From NCBI GenBank assembly GCA_015680685.1, contig MNCI01036181.1, positions 98,030 to 162,029 of the forward strand: a DNA stretch of 64,000 nucleotides, in the 5' to 3' direction. The notes under the pieces are model-generated. The model did not search any database and was not told the DNA's origin. It saw only the letters and a program-made list of their open reading frames with translations. This document shows, one piece after another, positions 10,627 to 22,799 of the stretch (position 1 is its first letter; the number at the start of each line of letters is the position of its first letter). The DNA is from Gnetum montanum (taxonomy: Eukaryota; Streptophyta; Gnetopsida; Gnetales; Gnetaceae). A program made the position numbers and the translations under genes.

Positions 10627-13618
10627 TGTTGGCACATTTTGGCCATTTCATGGAATAGGATTAGATGATTCAGAGCATTATTGTCAAGCACGATGAGCTG
10701 AAAGACCTATGCACCAGTGATAAAAATTGAAGGAGAAGCACGTGACTGAGGAACCTATGGCACTCCTACATTTCTAAGAACTAATTCGAATCGAGTAATC
10801 ATGGGGACTATTGTGGCTAGAAAAAGAAAACCCTACAACACTTGGGACATCTAATTTCTGGATTTCTCATGATCGTTAACTATGTGTCATCACCGAATGA
10901 ATCCCAATTCATTGAGTCAGTGGGGCATAGGCATAGATTACATGGGTTTGTAGCCCTGAATTCTTACTTCATTTTTGGAACCTGCACACTAATTCCTTAT
11001 GGTCTATCATTCTGAAAGAGTGATAATATTCTCAAAAAGTTCATTATGACAAGTGGAGTATCTTTGATAGCGATCATATTTCTTTCTCTGACAAAAGCTC
11101 GAGTTAGTGGGAGATCGTACATTCGGATCCTTGTTCTGTACCTAGTCACTGGCTTTTGGGCTTCCATTGCAATTTGCAAGCTTCCTTGTAGGAGAATATA
11201 TTAAAAAACTGGTACAGAAATGGGGCATCAAGTTGGACTAGAATTTTTGGTTTTTACATTTTCCACGTTCTAGAATCCACATTAGCACCGCTATTGGAAG
11301 AGGTAGAAAAATGCAATGAAGCAGATGGAGGAAAATGATGTTGCCATTATACTAGGGGTTTAACAATGGTGTGGGCCTCCTGTGTTTGGCTAGAGTTCTA
11401 TGAAACAATCACCCTAACATATGTAGAGCTTGGAGGGATGATGAAAGCCCATTCCATCACAGAGCTATGGAGGCAACTAAAAAAAAATGTCAGCATGAGA
11501 ACAATGAAACAAAACGAAGATGGACAGTTGTAGTGATTCCATTTCTTCATGGGTGTTAACTATTTTGTCCAGGGGCTTCACTGTGGTCATCATGTTTTCT
11601 TTCATGATTTCTCCAAGAAGTTAGTAGAAAATAATGGCCATCGACGGATTTAACCCAGGAATCAGACACCCAGGCTCAGACGCAAGCGGACTGGTTTCAT
11701 TATCATCAGTAGTGGATGCTTATGTTTGGTGGAAAACACAGAGAAATCCATGGGTTCCAACATAATGGTTATGTATATATTTGCATTGGTATGCTGCAAA
11801 ATAGGGTTCATCAGGTGTAGGGGCACTTCCTCATCAGCCATCCCATTCATCCCTATCACACATTTCATATGATCTTGCACTCAGTTTGGCTCTGCAAACT
11901 CAATGTTCAGATTCCTGAGCTCTTTTTTTCTTGCTTCTTTTTGTGATTTTTTGACATGGATGTGGTTGCTACTGATTGTAGTTATTGACATGATCTGGCT
12001 GGGTTTTGGCTATTCCACATTTTCTAGATTGATTGAAGTCCAAGGCAAAAGGTGCAAAACGTATGGGTAAATAAAATTTGGATGCTTTGATTTTTTTTAA
12101 AAAATGTGTGTATATATTGATGGGATAGTTATTCCCATAACACTTGTCAAATATAGATTTTATTTTGTAACTTTCCATGGAAGTTATAACTTCCCATGGT
12201 AATCCCCATGGTAGCTTTTTTATCTCTATGGTGGTTACAACCACCCAAAATTTTTGTAACTTACCTAGCTTGTTGGGCAAGTAATATCCTAACTTGTTGG
12301 GCAAGCTACTTGGGAGAGAATTTAGCAAAGATATTTTGAATGTAACTACCTTTTGAACCCTATAAAAAGGCTTCAGGGGTAAGTAGAAAAGGGAGACTTG
12401 GAAGGACTACAAGCTCTCACTTGGGGGAGTACTACAAGCTCTCACTTGGGATCACTCACTTTGGCTCTTGGAAGAGCATTTGAAAAGAAGAAATCATGAA
12501 AGATTGCTTGTAAGATAACTAGCTAAAGAAGAGATTTCAGCCTCTTTGTCAAAGTCCTTTGAGTTATGCTTTATTTTTATTTTTTTCAAATTTTTTAGCT
12601 AGTGTTTTAGATAGTATCATCCTTGGCAAGTAATTTTGGGATTTCTAGATTGCTCTTATTGTTCTTGTTGCATAATTGAAAATTTTTATTAAAATTTTTC
12701 CATAGAAGCGCTTGTATTTGAAAGCCTTAAGAGCATTTTAGTAGTGAATTTGATTATTCTACAAAGTATAAGAACTGCTATTGAGATCGTTGTAAGAGAG
12801 CCTCTGCTTGTAGTCATGCCGTTGAACGATTCAATAGTAAAGAGGGTTCAGAAAATCTTTGGTATTTTAATGGGACCAGAATAGCTTCTTTTTATCTTTA
12901 AAGTGAATCTCCATGGTATTTAAATAAAAAATTGTCAAGTATTTTGAAGGTTCTGTTGAATGCAATTGTTGACATCCATTATCTAGCCAAAATGGAGTCT
13001 CGTACGTGATAGTTTACGTAGCAATTTTTTGGAAGCATAGTAGGATTGTCTTGAAGAAATTTCTTATTTGAGCCTCAGAAGTTTGAACAATTCGTAGTTA
13101 TTAAATTTGGGATAGCTTTATTGTGAAGTGTTTACTCGTATCATTTTACCTTGTTTAAACATTTGAGGTCTTAACACAAATCTTCTTTATTTTTTGTCTA
13201 TTTCCATTGAATCTTGCTCTATTTATAGTTTTCTTGTGGAACTATCTCTTTCTCTGGGGAAAATTAGAAGTAGATTCGCAAAGTTGTTCTCAAATTTTTT
13301 TGCAAAATTTTATTTGTTAGAAGTAGGTATTATAAAGACCACATAGACTAGGCAATTGAACAAAATAAGGACTCTCAACAACTCACAATACTTGGCAAAG
13401 CTGGCTGAATCTCTTTAAGATAAGTCATTTGTAGTTTACACACAACACAATCATTTCATTTTTCACAACTGCACACTGCAACAGCACACACACATACTCA
13501 CATTAACTACTGAGTCTATTTGGAGGTATCTGGGCCTTGGTGTTGCCAAAGACCAGAAAGCACCTAAATCCTATTAAAGGACACTCGTTCGCAGTCACGT
13601 CCCAAACAGTCGCTAACA
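10627..13618 (+). mobile_element. X1: long solo LTR of another family
   Basis: It starts TGTTGGCACATTTTGGCC and ends CAGTCGCTAACA, with 5-bp flanks CACCA (10622-10626) and CACTG (13619-13623). Both come from the CACCR that sister LTRs have uninterrupted at this point (32373, 49421, 52439). A classical TATA box (CTATAAAAAGGC) lies at about 12360, with U5-like sequence after it. No gag-pol is present, so I read it as a ~2.99-kb solo LTR. A complete non-autonomous element is the alternative. Its last ~1.7 kb matches X2 in inverted orientation; the first ~1.3 kb does not, apart from the first ~30 bases. Confidence 0.8.
12361..12367 (+). promoter_or_regulatory. TATA box of X1 LTR
   Basis: TATAAAA, preceded by CC and followed by AGGC. 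It is conserved in X2 at 17676-17684 on the minus strand. Confidence 0.65.
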
Positions 13619-14933
13619 CACTGGTCAAAGCATAGCTGCACGTGTAGATGGAAAGTTGAGCGCCAAGCCCCTGGGTGATGTGTTTAAGAAGTGCTTGGAT
13701 ACAAGGAGTCAAGTGTGCCCGTACATCCAAAGATTGCTGGTTTGTGTTTTCTAAGCCATCAAACTTTAAAATTGCGAACCCTATTTATGTGAATTGATAA
13801 GGTATTTATAGGGTTTGGCTGGGCTCGGGTGAAAAACCCATGGATGGAACCAACAGCTGAGAATTGAGAAGAAAACAGATCAAGTGACATGTGTCCGATG
13901 AATAACTATGTGTGAGTTGGACGTGTGCGGGCAAGCTACGTTTTTGACCAGGTGCATTGTATCTTACAGTGTGTGTTGGCTTACTCAAGCTAGCTTACAC
14001 TCATGGAAGCACATACAATTCAGAGTGTAAGAGCTTGACAAGCTCACAAGTGATGAAAATTTACAATGGAAATGATAATGCACAACAAGAGAATTTGACT
14101 CTAGCTTGATTCAGTCTTCTCGATCTTTGAATTGACCACTACAGGATGTCGATCTGAGTGGCTTTGTGGCTGTTTGAGGCATCTTTGCTTTACTAGGACT
14201 TCCAACATGAGTTGATTTTATCTTGGCATTTCCTCAAAGTGCTCACATTGCACTCACACTTCACTCATGCTGCCAGCATGACCTCAGTGTGAGTGAGCTA
14301 AAATGAGACATTTTGAACCAAATTTTGAACTTTGAAGCCTGTTTCTTAAGTACAGCTATTGTTCGATTGTGGTTGGCCTTGAGAGTGATTTGTAAGTTAA
14401 AATTTAATCTTAAGTGTAGCATGACCACATTGTGAGCTACAAAAACTTGCAATTTTGGACTAAAATTTAAAATTCTAGAGGTTGGAACTTGAGGTTGTCA
14501 ACCATGAACCCTGAAGATATCTTGGACGTTGGAAATCAGATCATTTCAGCTTAGTTTTGGGGCTATCAGAGTTGGTGATGCTGTACTGACGCTGCCAGCA
14601 TGACCTTAGCATGACCACAACATGAGTGAGAAAATTTGTACCTTTTGACCTGAAATTTGAATCCCTGAATGCTGAAACTTTGAACTTGAAACAATAGTAA
14701 CCCTTGAGAATGCCTTGTACCCTTAGATTGAGCCACTTTGACTTGATTTTTATGCCATTTGAAGTTGCTCACACTAAGGGCAATGTAGGCTTGACAAGTC
14801 GAGCATGAGCGAGTTGGCTTGAGCAAGTTGGGCATGAGTTCCATGCCTTAGTAAAATTTTTGCTTCCTAAAAGCTAAAAGGGCTATGGGTTGTTCTCATT
14901 TCAAAGTGTTAGGCTAAAATTAGTGGTGTTTGA

Positions 14934-16386
14934 TTGCCCCTCTTTGTTGACATCTAGAGGAATCCACCTGAAAGGTGTCGACAAAGAAGTGCAAAACATC
15001 ATGAACAACCAAGCACCAAGCATTAACCGTCGACCCTTGGCTGTACATCATCGCACTATGTTCAAAAGTACATGGGATTGGGGAAGTGCAGTTCAAGATG
15101 CCAGGGGATTGGTTGTAACAGGGGGAAATTAGAAGTTGATCAAGGGTTATAGTTGCTACAATAATCGTAGCAGAAGAATGCTCTCACATGAATGAGCCAT
15201 ATCTTTAGTCTTTGTCGGTAGCTGGTTTTCAGCAGACTCGGAACCAAGACATAGGAAGTGCATTCCTTGGAGAAACGGTACTCTTGTAGAGTGTTTATAG
15301 GGGTCCATTATAAATAGCCAAAGCCATGTAATGATGTGCAACATGATCATTTGAGACATGAGGGTAACTATTTTTTCAAGACAATCGCCTTCTCGCTTGG
15401 GGCTTGTATGAGAATAGCTAATAGTCTATGGTTTATGATGCCAATGGAGTCATGAAGAATTTTTTCTGTGCATTTTTCTCTTTGATATTTTTGTTATTTT
15501 TCTTTTTTTTTCTTTCCTTTTTTTTTATTTTCTTTTTGTAAGAGCTTGCTTTTAGTGCTATGCTCGTGCTCACATGCTTGCATTTGTATCGTGTACTGTG
15601 TACTGTGTTTTGCGTTGCAACTTGCTTAGAGAGTTACAGTGTGAAACAATGTATCAAGAGCTTTGGGGTGAGTAGAATGTATCCAGGGGGTGTAATTAAA
15701 TAGGAAAAAGGGAACATGATGGGGTATAGGGAATGTATCAGGAGTCGGAATGTACTTATGAACGGATTGACTAACCCAGTTGCAAGAGTTATGAAGAATG
15801 TGATCCTTCATCATCATGATGAAGTGCATCTATGCAAAAATGCCTCAGGTGTGTCATCATGAAAATACAACTCCAAGAAGACAAGGAAACCACAAATGAT
15901 TTGGTTAGCTAAGCACTTTAAACTTGAGAACAACCAAGAAGATGGAGCCACCATGTGCAATTTCAAAGCAGACATAACAACATCAACTTCATCTGGGTCC
16001 ATGAGACCAATTGTGCAGCAAGCCGTTATGGAACACATACAGCTGATTATAGCAACATATTTTTTTGAGTATTTCCTAGTAGTCGATGATGTCACCAATT
16101 TATAGTCTTAGGAGATTGTTGCGGGTTAGTTTCATGTGGTAACCCCTTGGACGACACTAGTTTAACGTCATAGTAGATGGTGCATTACTAGTTTATAGTC
16201 ATAGCTGACTGTGAAGAGGCAAATTAGTTTATAGTATTAGTGGACTCTGGGTGCTAGTTTTACGTTATGGTGGACAAATGTAGTATTTAAGTGTCATACC
16301 GGATAGAGCTTTGTGATGTCAGTTTATTGTCATGACTCCAGGACACTCTGTGGTGCTAGTTTCAAGTCATAGCCCTAGGACCATTT
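14934..16386 (-). other. E1 post-integrase region, distal part
   Basis: This is about 1.45 kb between the 3' LTR and X2, matched by 33529-35100 in E2. It holds a purine-rich PPT next to the LTR and a pyrimidine-rich tract (plus strand, 15480-15540). At 16100-16386 are copies of the AGTTTA-N-GTCAT motif. Short minus-strand frames at 15156-15359 and 15814-16098 have counterparts in E2 (33738-33986, 34538-34768), but frames and starts differ, so I treat them as untranslated. Confidence 0.6.
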
Positions 16387-19247
16387 TGTTGGCGATCGTT
16401 TGGGACGCGACTGCCAACGAGTGTCCTCAAATAGGATTTAGGTGCCTGCTGGTCTCTGGCAACACCAAGGCCCAGATACCTCCAAATAAACTCAGTAGTT
16501 AATGTGAGTATGTGTGTGTGCTGTTGTGGAGTGCGGTTGTGAGAAATGTAACAATTGCGTTGTGTGTGAACTACAAATGACTTACTTGAAAGAGATTCAG
16601 CCAAGTTTGCCAAGTACTGTGAGTTGTTGAAAATTTCCTATTTTGTTCAACTGCCTAGTCTACACAGTCCTTATAATACCTACTTGTAAAAAATAAAATT
16701 TTGTGGAAACATTTGAGCACAAATCCGCAATCTACTCCTAATTTTCCCCAGAGAAAGAGATAGTTCCACAAGAAAACTAGAAATAGAGCAAGATTCGATG
16801 GAAATAAGCAGAAAAGAAAAGAAAGCAGATTTGTGTAGACCTCAAATATTTAAACAAGGTAAAATGACACGAGTAAACACTTCGCAATAAAGCTATCCCA
16901 AATTCAATATCTACGAATTGTTCAAACTTCCAAGGCTCAAACAAGCAATATCTTCAAGACAATCCTATTATGCTACCAAAAATTGCTGCGTAAACTACCA
17001 CGTACGAGACTCCATTTTGACTAGATAATAGATGTCAACGATTGCATTCAAACAGAACCTTTAAAAGACTTGACAATTTCTGATTGAAATACCACGAGAA
17101 TTCACTTTAAAGATAAAAAGAAGCTATTCTGGTCCCATCAAAATACCAAAGATTCTCTGAACCCTCTCGACTACTGAATTGTTCAACGGCGTGACTACAA
17201 ACAGAGGCTCTCTTACAACAATCCCAATAGCAGTTCCCACACGTTGCACAATAATGAAATTTACTACTAAAATGCTCTTAAGGCTTTTAAACACAAGCGC
17301 TTCTATGACAAAATTTTAATAGAAATTTCAATCGGGAAACAAGAACAGTAAGAGCAATCTAAAAATCCCAAAATTACTTGCCAAGGATGATACTATCTAA
17401 ACCACTAGCTAAACAATTTAAACAAAACAAAAAATGAAGTGCATAACTCACAGGACCATGACAAAGAGGCTAAAATCTTTACTCTAGCAAGCCATCTTGC
17501 AAGCAATCATCACAACTTATTTTTTACAAAGCTCTTCTCCCAAGACTCAAAAATGTCTCCAAGTGAGAGCCCAAATGCTAACTTGTAGCCTTCTCAAAAG
17601 GAGATGACAAGTCTTCTTCCAAAAGTCTTCCAAGTAATGTGAGAAGTGATGATCCTCCTCCCCCCCCCTTGAAGCCTTTTTATAGGATTCCAAGGTAGGT
17701 AGGGAAGTTACATTTTTTAAAAATATCTCACCTAACTTCTCTCCCAAGTAACTTGACTAACCAATTAGAAAATTGCTTGTCCAACAAGCTAGGAGAAAGT
17801 TATGTAGTTAGGGAGTTAGGAAGTTATGCATAAAATTAGGAGAATTTTATGCTAACATTAATGTAATGTAACATTTAAATGGGATAATTAATATTGAAAA
17901 TTTATAATGGGTAGTAATTTATATGTTTTAAAATAATATTTGTTATGACTTGGGATAATTGAAGGAAAATCTCTAAATCAAGGCTTCATATAATGAGTAC
18001 TTCATGTTATGGATATATATATATATCTACATATATATATTATTGGTTAATTTATACCTATATACTTTAAGCGGCAGAAGTAATTGAATAATTTCTGGTA
18101 AAAGTGGCGAAACGATTCTTCTTGTCTTCCCTGTAAATCGCGTGGAGGTTTCATCACAGTTCCAGGGCAATAGTCTTTCTCTTATTTCTGCCCAGAACCT
18201 GCAAGAACTGACACATGTTTGAAGCAAGATTCAAAATGCAGCATCATCCAAAACCACAGATTCAAACTGCCTCCACACAATAAGGCCCTGCAAAATCGTA
18301 ATCGACGATCACTGCGGGGGAAGGCTCTACAACTGCAATATGAATCTACCGTCGTGTGTTGGAGAAGAAAGGGGTTTTTTTGGATAACGTTGTGCTGAAC
18401 ATACTGTTTTAAATAGAGGGTTTCGGTTACTAGAGATTTTTCGTTTTGCCCACAAATTGACTTAGGGCTTCCTATGTTTTTGTTTGAAAATTTTCCCTTG
18501 AATCTTTACCGCCATTGCCATTGATTGTAGAACCAAGGGCTAACATTTTATGGATCTGCATCTGCCGAAACTGCCTGCAGAAACCTTCAGAATCGTTACA
18601 GACGCACCACCAAAATCGTAACAACATATCTTGAGTTAGATGTTTCATGTGCCAGGCTGAATGTCGCGCGGCAGTTTGTATGGGGTTTCTGTGCACCTTG
18701 AGATCGCCTCCAACATTTTGTTCTTGTTTTGAACCAGCAAATCAGCAACGTCAACGGCTGCAGCGGTGTTGAGCGACGGCTGCGGTGATGTTTGTTGGCT
18801 TGGCCGTGATTTTACGGTGGCCATGTATTTTCCAGTAATACCGTAGTCTTCTTTTCCCTTCACTGATGCTGCATAACTTTTCAACACATTCGAGGCGTTG
18901 CTGATTTTTGTTTAATTTCTGTTTTACATGAAATTTCAAATGTTGTCTTAAGGATACGACCGAATTTAACAACCGGGACCTGCAACTTTGTGCCTTCCAC
19001 ATAAATAATATACTCCCTTCCTTACTGATTTTACTATCCTCTGATCTTTGACAAGGGAATAATCCAGCACTTTTATCTTGTACCCAAAAGGCTTCAACAT
19101 CAAAATTTTTTTACCAGTGAATCAATCTTAAAAAAAAAAACCCCATCAACCTTCAACACTAAAGCTGTAATTTACTTACAACCATAGATTCCTCCAATTT
19201 TGAATAAAATATTTTAACTGTTCCATGGAATGGCCAAATGTGCAACA
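16387..19247 (-). mobile_element. X2: long solo LTR, inverted relative to X1
   Basis: On the plus strand it begins TGTTGGCGATCG and ends GTGCAACA, flanked by CATTT (16382-16386) and CATTC (19248-19252). E2 carries the uninterrupted site at about 35020 (GACATTCTGTGG). The inverted order relative to X1 shows that it is read on the minus strand. The TATA box (CCTATAAAAAGGC) is at 17675-17685, so U3 is about 17686-19247. Part of U3 (about 18030-19010) is richer in GC than its surroundings and unlike X1. Confidence 0.8.
18030..19010 (-). other. GC-richer, coding-like insert in X2 U3
   Basis: This stretch is absent from X1. On the minus strand it shows overlapping open frames (18751-19002, 18645-18887, 18472-18696, 18027-18227), with phrases such as 'GITGKYMATVKSRPSQQ' and 'AAAVDVADLLVQNKNKM'. 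A TATA-like CTATTTAAAACAG lies inside it (about 18400). I do not recognise any protein. It could be a captured piece of a host gene or just U3 variation. Confidence 0.3.
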
Positions 19248-19329
19248 CATTCTATGGTATCAGTTTTAGGTTGTGATGCCAGGACCATTATGTACCTTAG
19301 TTTGATTAGACATAGTACCGTTTCAGGTA

Positions 19330-20469
19330 CAAGTGATTTGTGGGATTAGCAAACTCGTTCCCGTCCATGTCAGCAAGTTTGAATGCTCCATTATTGTATG
19401 CCTTGGTAACTAAGTAAGGCCCTTCCCAGTTAGTTGAGAATTTATCTGGATGTTCATGGATGGCCTTAAGGACTAAGTCTCCTTCCTTAATCGAGTGTTT
19501 ATGCAGATCGTGTTTATGTCCTTGCTGTTGTTGTTTTTGGTACCACTCGATCTGATCAAGTGTTCACACACGTTCCTCCTCCACTGAGTCAAGGTCAGCA
19601 ATGTGCATCTCATTGCTTTGGCTTTCATCAAGGAGTCCTGAGAGAGCTATTCACAACGAGGGAACCTGTAACTCTAAAGGTAAAACAACTTTAGATCTGT
19701 ATACAAGACTATATGGAGTTTTACTTGTAGATGTTCGATGTATCGTTCTATACGCCCATAATGCGTAGACTAGTTGTTTGTGCCATCACCTCTTAATTTG
19801 ATTTAACATATTTTTGAGCACCATGATGATAGTTTTGTTTGTAGCCTCTACTTGAAAATTGCTCTGTGGGTAGTAAGGTGATGAGAATGCATGTTTAATA
19901 TCCAGGCTTTCATAGAAGCTTTTAGTGTCTACACTACTGAACTGTGGCCCATTGTCAGTAACGATGGTCATCAGAATACCAAAACGAGTCACGATGTTTT
20001 CTATTATGAAATTGAAAATGTGATTAGAAGTCGTCTTCCTAAGTGGAATAGCTTCTACCCATTTTGTGAAGTATTCAGTTGCAGTGATAATGAAACTATG
20101 TCTTGTGGAGAATGGTGGCATTATCGGTCCGATTAAGTCCAATCCCCATCTTTGGAATGGCCGTGTGATTTATGTTGTGTGCAATTTGTTAGGTGGTACA
20201 TGTATTAGGTTACCATGCCTTTGGCAAATGTCACATGTCTTGACCTTGGAGAAGCAATCATATTCCATGTGTGGCCAGTAGTAGCCCAAGCACCTAATCT
20301 TTGTTGCCATTGCTTTGGGTGCTATATGTCCTCCACAAAGTCCTTCGTGGACTTGTTCTACAATTGTTTGACCGTTGATGTTACTAACGCATGTCAGCAG
20401 AATTCCTTCATAGGAGTTTTGGCACAATGTGTCTTCTATTAATGCATATTTTTGAGAGTGTTTCTGCAC
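19330..20469 (-). pseudogene. E1 integrase
   Basis: The integrase inserts the DNA copy into the host chromosome. The minus-strand frame 20469-20170 holds the zinc finger ('VHEGLCGGHIA' ... 'CDICQRH', HHCC). 20142-19786 holds the catalytic core: 'MDLIGPI' (first D), 'ATEYFTKWVEAIPLR', 'TIVTDNGPQF' (second D) and 'QVEATNK' (E). All three DDE residues are still there. The C-terminal part (about 19600-19330) matches the E2 segment 'KEGDLVLKAAREHP' but is broken. The frames are separated by shifts, so there is no single protein. It follows the second RNase H and precedes the long 3' region. Confidence 0.85.
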
Positions 20470-20511
20470 TGCATCCTTTTGTGCGTTTGTGAAGTGTTGT
20501 GGAGGTTTGCC

Positions 20512-21060
20512 TCATAGAAGGTACTCTTTTATGTCATTATACCATTCTATTATGTGTGTTGTGCTAACGGATGCTATAGGCATTTCATTGACAGCGTCGA
20601 TTATAGGTTTGGCACAATTTGTTATAGAGATGGGCAACGCATGGAACATTTTAGGTGTCATGTTTAGAGCTAGTGTAGAAAGTGCATCGGTAATGGTATT
20701 TTTGCTCCTAGGGACATGCTGTATATCTAGTTCTACTAGTCTTCTCAGCAGATGTTTGGTTAAATCACAATATGGTTGCAAATGGAGAGCTTTGCATGCA
20801 TAAATTTCCATGACTTGATTAATGACCAACTGTGAATTGCCTCGAACTACAAGATATGTGATTCCTGAAGTCATTGCTGCTTGAATACCTCTAAGAAGAC
20901 CTTTGTATTCCACCACATTATTGGTACAGGAAAAGTTTAATCAGTAGGCGAAGGGTTTGGATTTCTCCGGAGGGGTATGTTAAAACGACCACAAAACTTC
21001 CTCCTCAAGAAGTTGAAGCTCCATCAAAATAAAGGATCACCTCATAGTTATTAGGCATGG
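20512..21060 (-). pseudogene. E1 second (archaeal-like) RNase H
   Basis: On the minus strand 'ILYFDGASTS' (about 21040-21010, first catalytic D) is followed by 'VEYKGLLRGIQAA' (E), 'GNSQLVINQV' (D) and 'HVPRSKNTITDALSTLA' (last D). This second RNase H after the RT-linked one is a known mark of the Tat/Ogre lineage. A conserved tail with 'ALPISI' follows and leads into integrase. The open frame 20916-20512 is 134 codons; a stop separates the first D. Confidence 0.8.
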
Positions 21061-21367
21061 TGTTTATACTATTAACATTCTCATCGGTGAATTCAGGGTT
21101 AATCATTACTTGATCATGCATTGGCGAGACGGTTAATTGTGTGACTATTGCTTAACCTTTTGTGGAAGATTGAGCAGCATAGTACAAGTCAAACTCTGTG
21201 ATCATCACTTTCCACCTAGCTATCCTACTCGACTCATAGATGTTGTTGGTGATGGCGTGGAGTACATTATTCTTGAAAATGATGTAAAATTAATTATGGA
21301 AGAGATAATGCCTCCATTTCTTCAAGGAGAAAACGAGGGCAAGGCATGATTTCTCTATGTCATTGTA

Positions 21368-22782
21368 TCATTGTTCATAGGAAATTAAAGCATGGCTCAA
21401 GTAATATACAGTGATATCAACTCTATCTTTATGTTTTTGACAAAGCATTGATGCAATGGAAGAGTCAGAAGTTGCAAGGTAGATGCAGAAGGGTTTATCG
21501 CCTTGAGGGGGATAAACTGTCGGTAGTTGAGCTAGTTCTTGCTTTATGTTCTCGAGTGCTTCCTGGCATTGTTGAGTCCATTGGAAAGGCACATTTTTTC
21601 ATAGTAAGTGTTGCATGGGTCTCAACTTATCTGTTAGCCTTTTGATAAAGAATCTTATGAACTACAATCTACCTTGGAGACCACATAGTTCGGTAAGGTT
21701 TTTCTGTGGTTGCATGTTAGTTATTGCCTTAACCTTATTAGGGTCCACTCGTATCCCTATTCCAGAGACTACAAAACCAAGCATTTTGCCCATTTTAACA
21801 CCAAAGACACATTTCTTTGGATTGAGTCTAAGGTCATATTTGAGACAACGTTTAAGCACTAGGTCTAGATCTTTTGCATGTTGTTTGGTTGTTTTAGATT
21901 TAACCATGATATCATCAATGTAATCATTGAGAAAATTGAGCATGTAATCACTAAATATATATGTCATTGCTGGTTGATATGTAGCTCCTGCATTTTTAAG
22001 GACAAATGGCATCATCGTATAGTAGAATGTGCCCCGAGGTGTCATAAAAGTTATTCTGAGTAGATGTTCTTGATTGATTCTTATTTGGTTATATCTTGAA
22101 AATCCATCCATAAAGGATAATAGTGTATGCCTAGCAGTTGTGTTAATAAGTTGATCGATGCTAGGTAGTAGGAAGTCATCCTTTATAGTGGCTGTGTTGA
22201 GATCACGGAAATCAGTGCATATGCATATACTACCATTCTTCTTAGGGACTATGAAAATATTCGACACCCAGTCAGAATAGTCAATGGCCTGGATGAGACC
22301 AGCTTATTAGAGCTTTGTGATTTCAGCACGGACTACCAAAGCCACCTCAGGTCTAACCTTTTATGCCATTTTCTTCACTGGTTTGACCTTTTCATCAAGG
22401 ATGATGTTGTGTTGGACGATTCAGGGATCTAATCCTGGCATGTTGGTATATGACCATGTGAATGTTTTTATATTATCTTTCAATACTTGAGTGATGTCAC
22501 TGACAAGTTTTGAGTCTAGTAGGATGCTTAATTTCAATGCTCTAGCTTCATCATTGAATGTAGTAATGGGGACTTCAACTAGAGGATCTTCAGTGATATT
22601 ATCGGTTCTAGATCTAGCATCTTAGTCACATTTTTAGGCCAGCCTGATGTTTTATGAGTGGAAGCTATTAAATTAGTATAAGTGCATGGGTCCATATCCA
22701 AGGACTCTAGATTGATTGCTTTTTTTACCTCCCCATATGGTCCACTGAGAGACAATGTTGAAAGGATATTCTTGGTGGCCAT
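21368..22782 (-). pseudogene. E1 reverse transcriptase and first RNase H
   Basis: This part copies the element RNA into DNA. The frame opens with 'MATKNILSTLSLSGPYGEV' at 22782. The RT core, 22267-21662, contains 'CTDFRDLNTATIKDDF', 'LLSFMDGFSRYNQI', 'FVLKNAGATYQPAMT' and the active-site block 'NDYIDDIMVKSK', with both Asp kept. It goes on with 'RLNPKKCVFGV' and 'VDPNKVKAI'. 21592-21368 is the connection and first RNase H ('FQWTQQCQEALENI', 'YYLSHALISYEQ'). Frameshifts lie near 22270-22580 and 21600-21660. Upstream, AATTGGCAG before the ATG (about 22801) could be a 3' splice site. Confidence 0.85.
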
Positions 22783-22799
22783 GTGTTTGCTCCTGCCAA

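Larger units (their letters stand above)
10260..14933 (-). mobile_element. E1 3' LTR, interrupted by X1
   Basis: Plus-strand start TAAACTGACC (consensus TGTACTGACC) and end GGTGTTTGA (consensus GGTGTTTCA). Without X1 (10627-13618) it is about 1.68 kb. On the minus strand the TATA box reads CCTATAAATACC (about 13803-13811), so U3 is 13812-14933. U3 contains several CTCACGCT/CTCATGCT words. The PPT (AAAGAGGGGCAA on the minus strand) lies at about 14934-14947. The left 5-bp flank is the E1 target duplication. Confidence 0.85.

Noticed and set aside
15814-16098. Conserved minus-strand protein after integrase (with 34538-34768).
   Set aside because: Similarity is what nucleotide homology gives. 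Lengths, starts and frames differ and no motif is seen.
18021-18045. AT dinucleotide run as a regulatory element.
   Set aside because: It is a plain microsatellite in the X2 U3 without conserved context.
19891-22063. Plus-strand frames of 60-104 codons in the RT-integrase part of E1.
   Set aside because: They lie opposite to conserved pol domains and have no motifs of their own.
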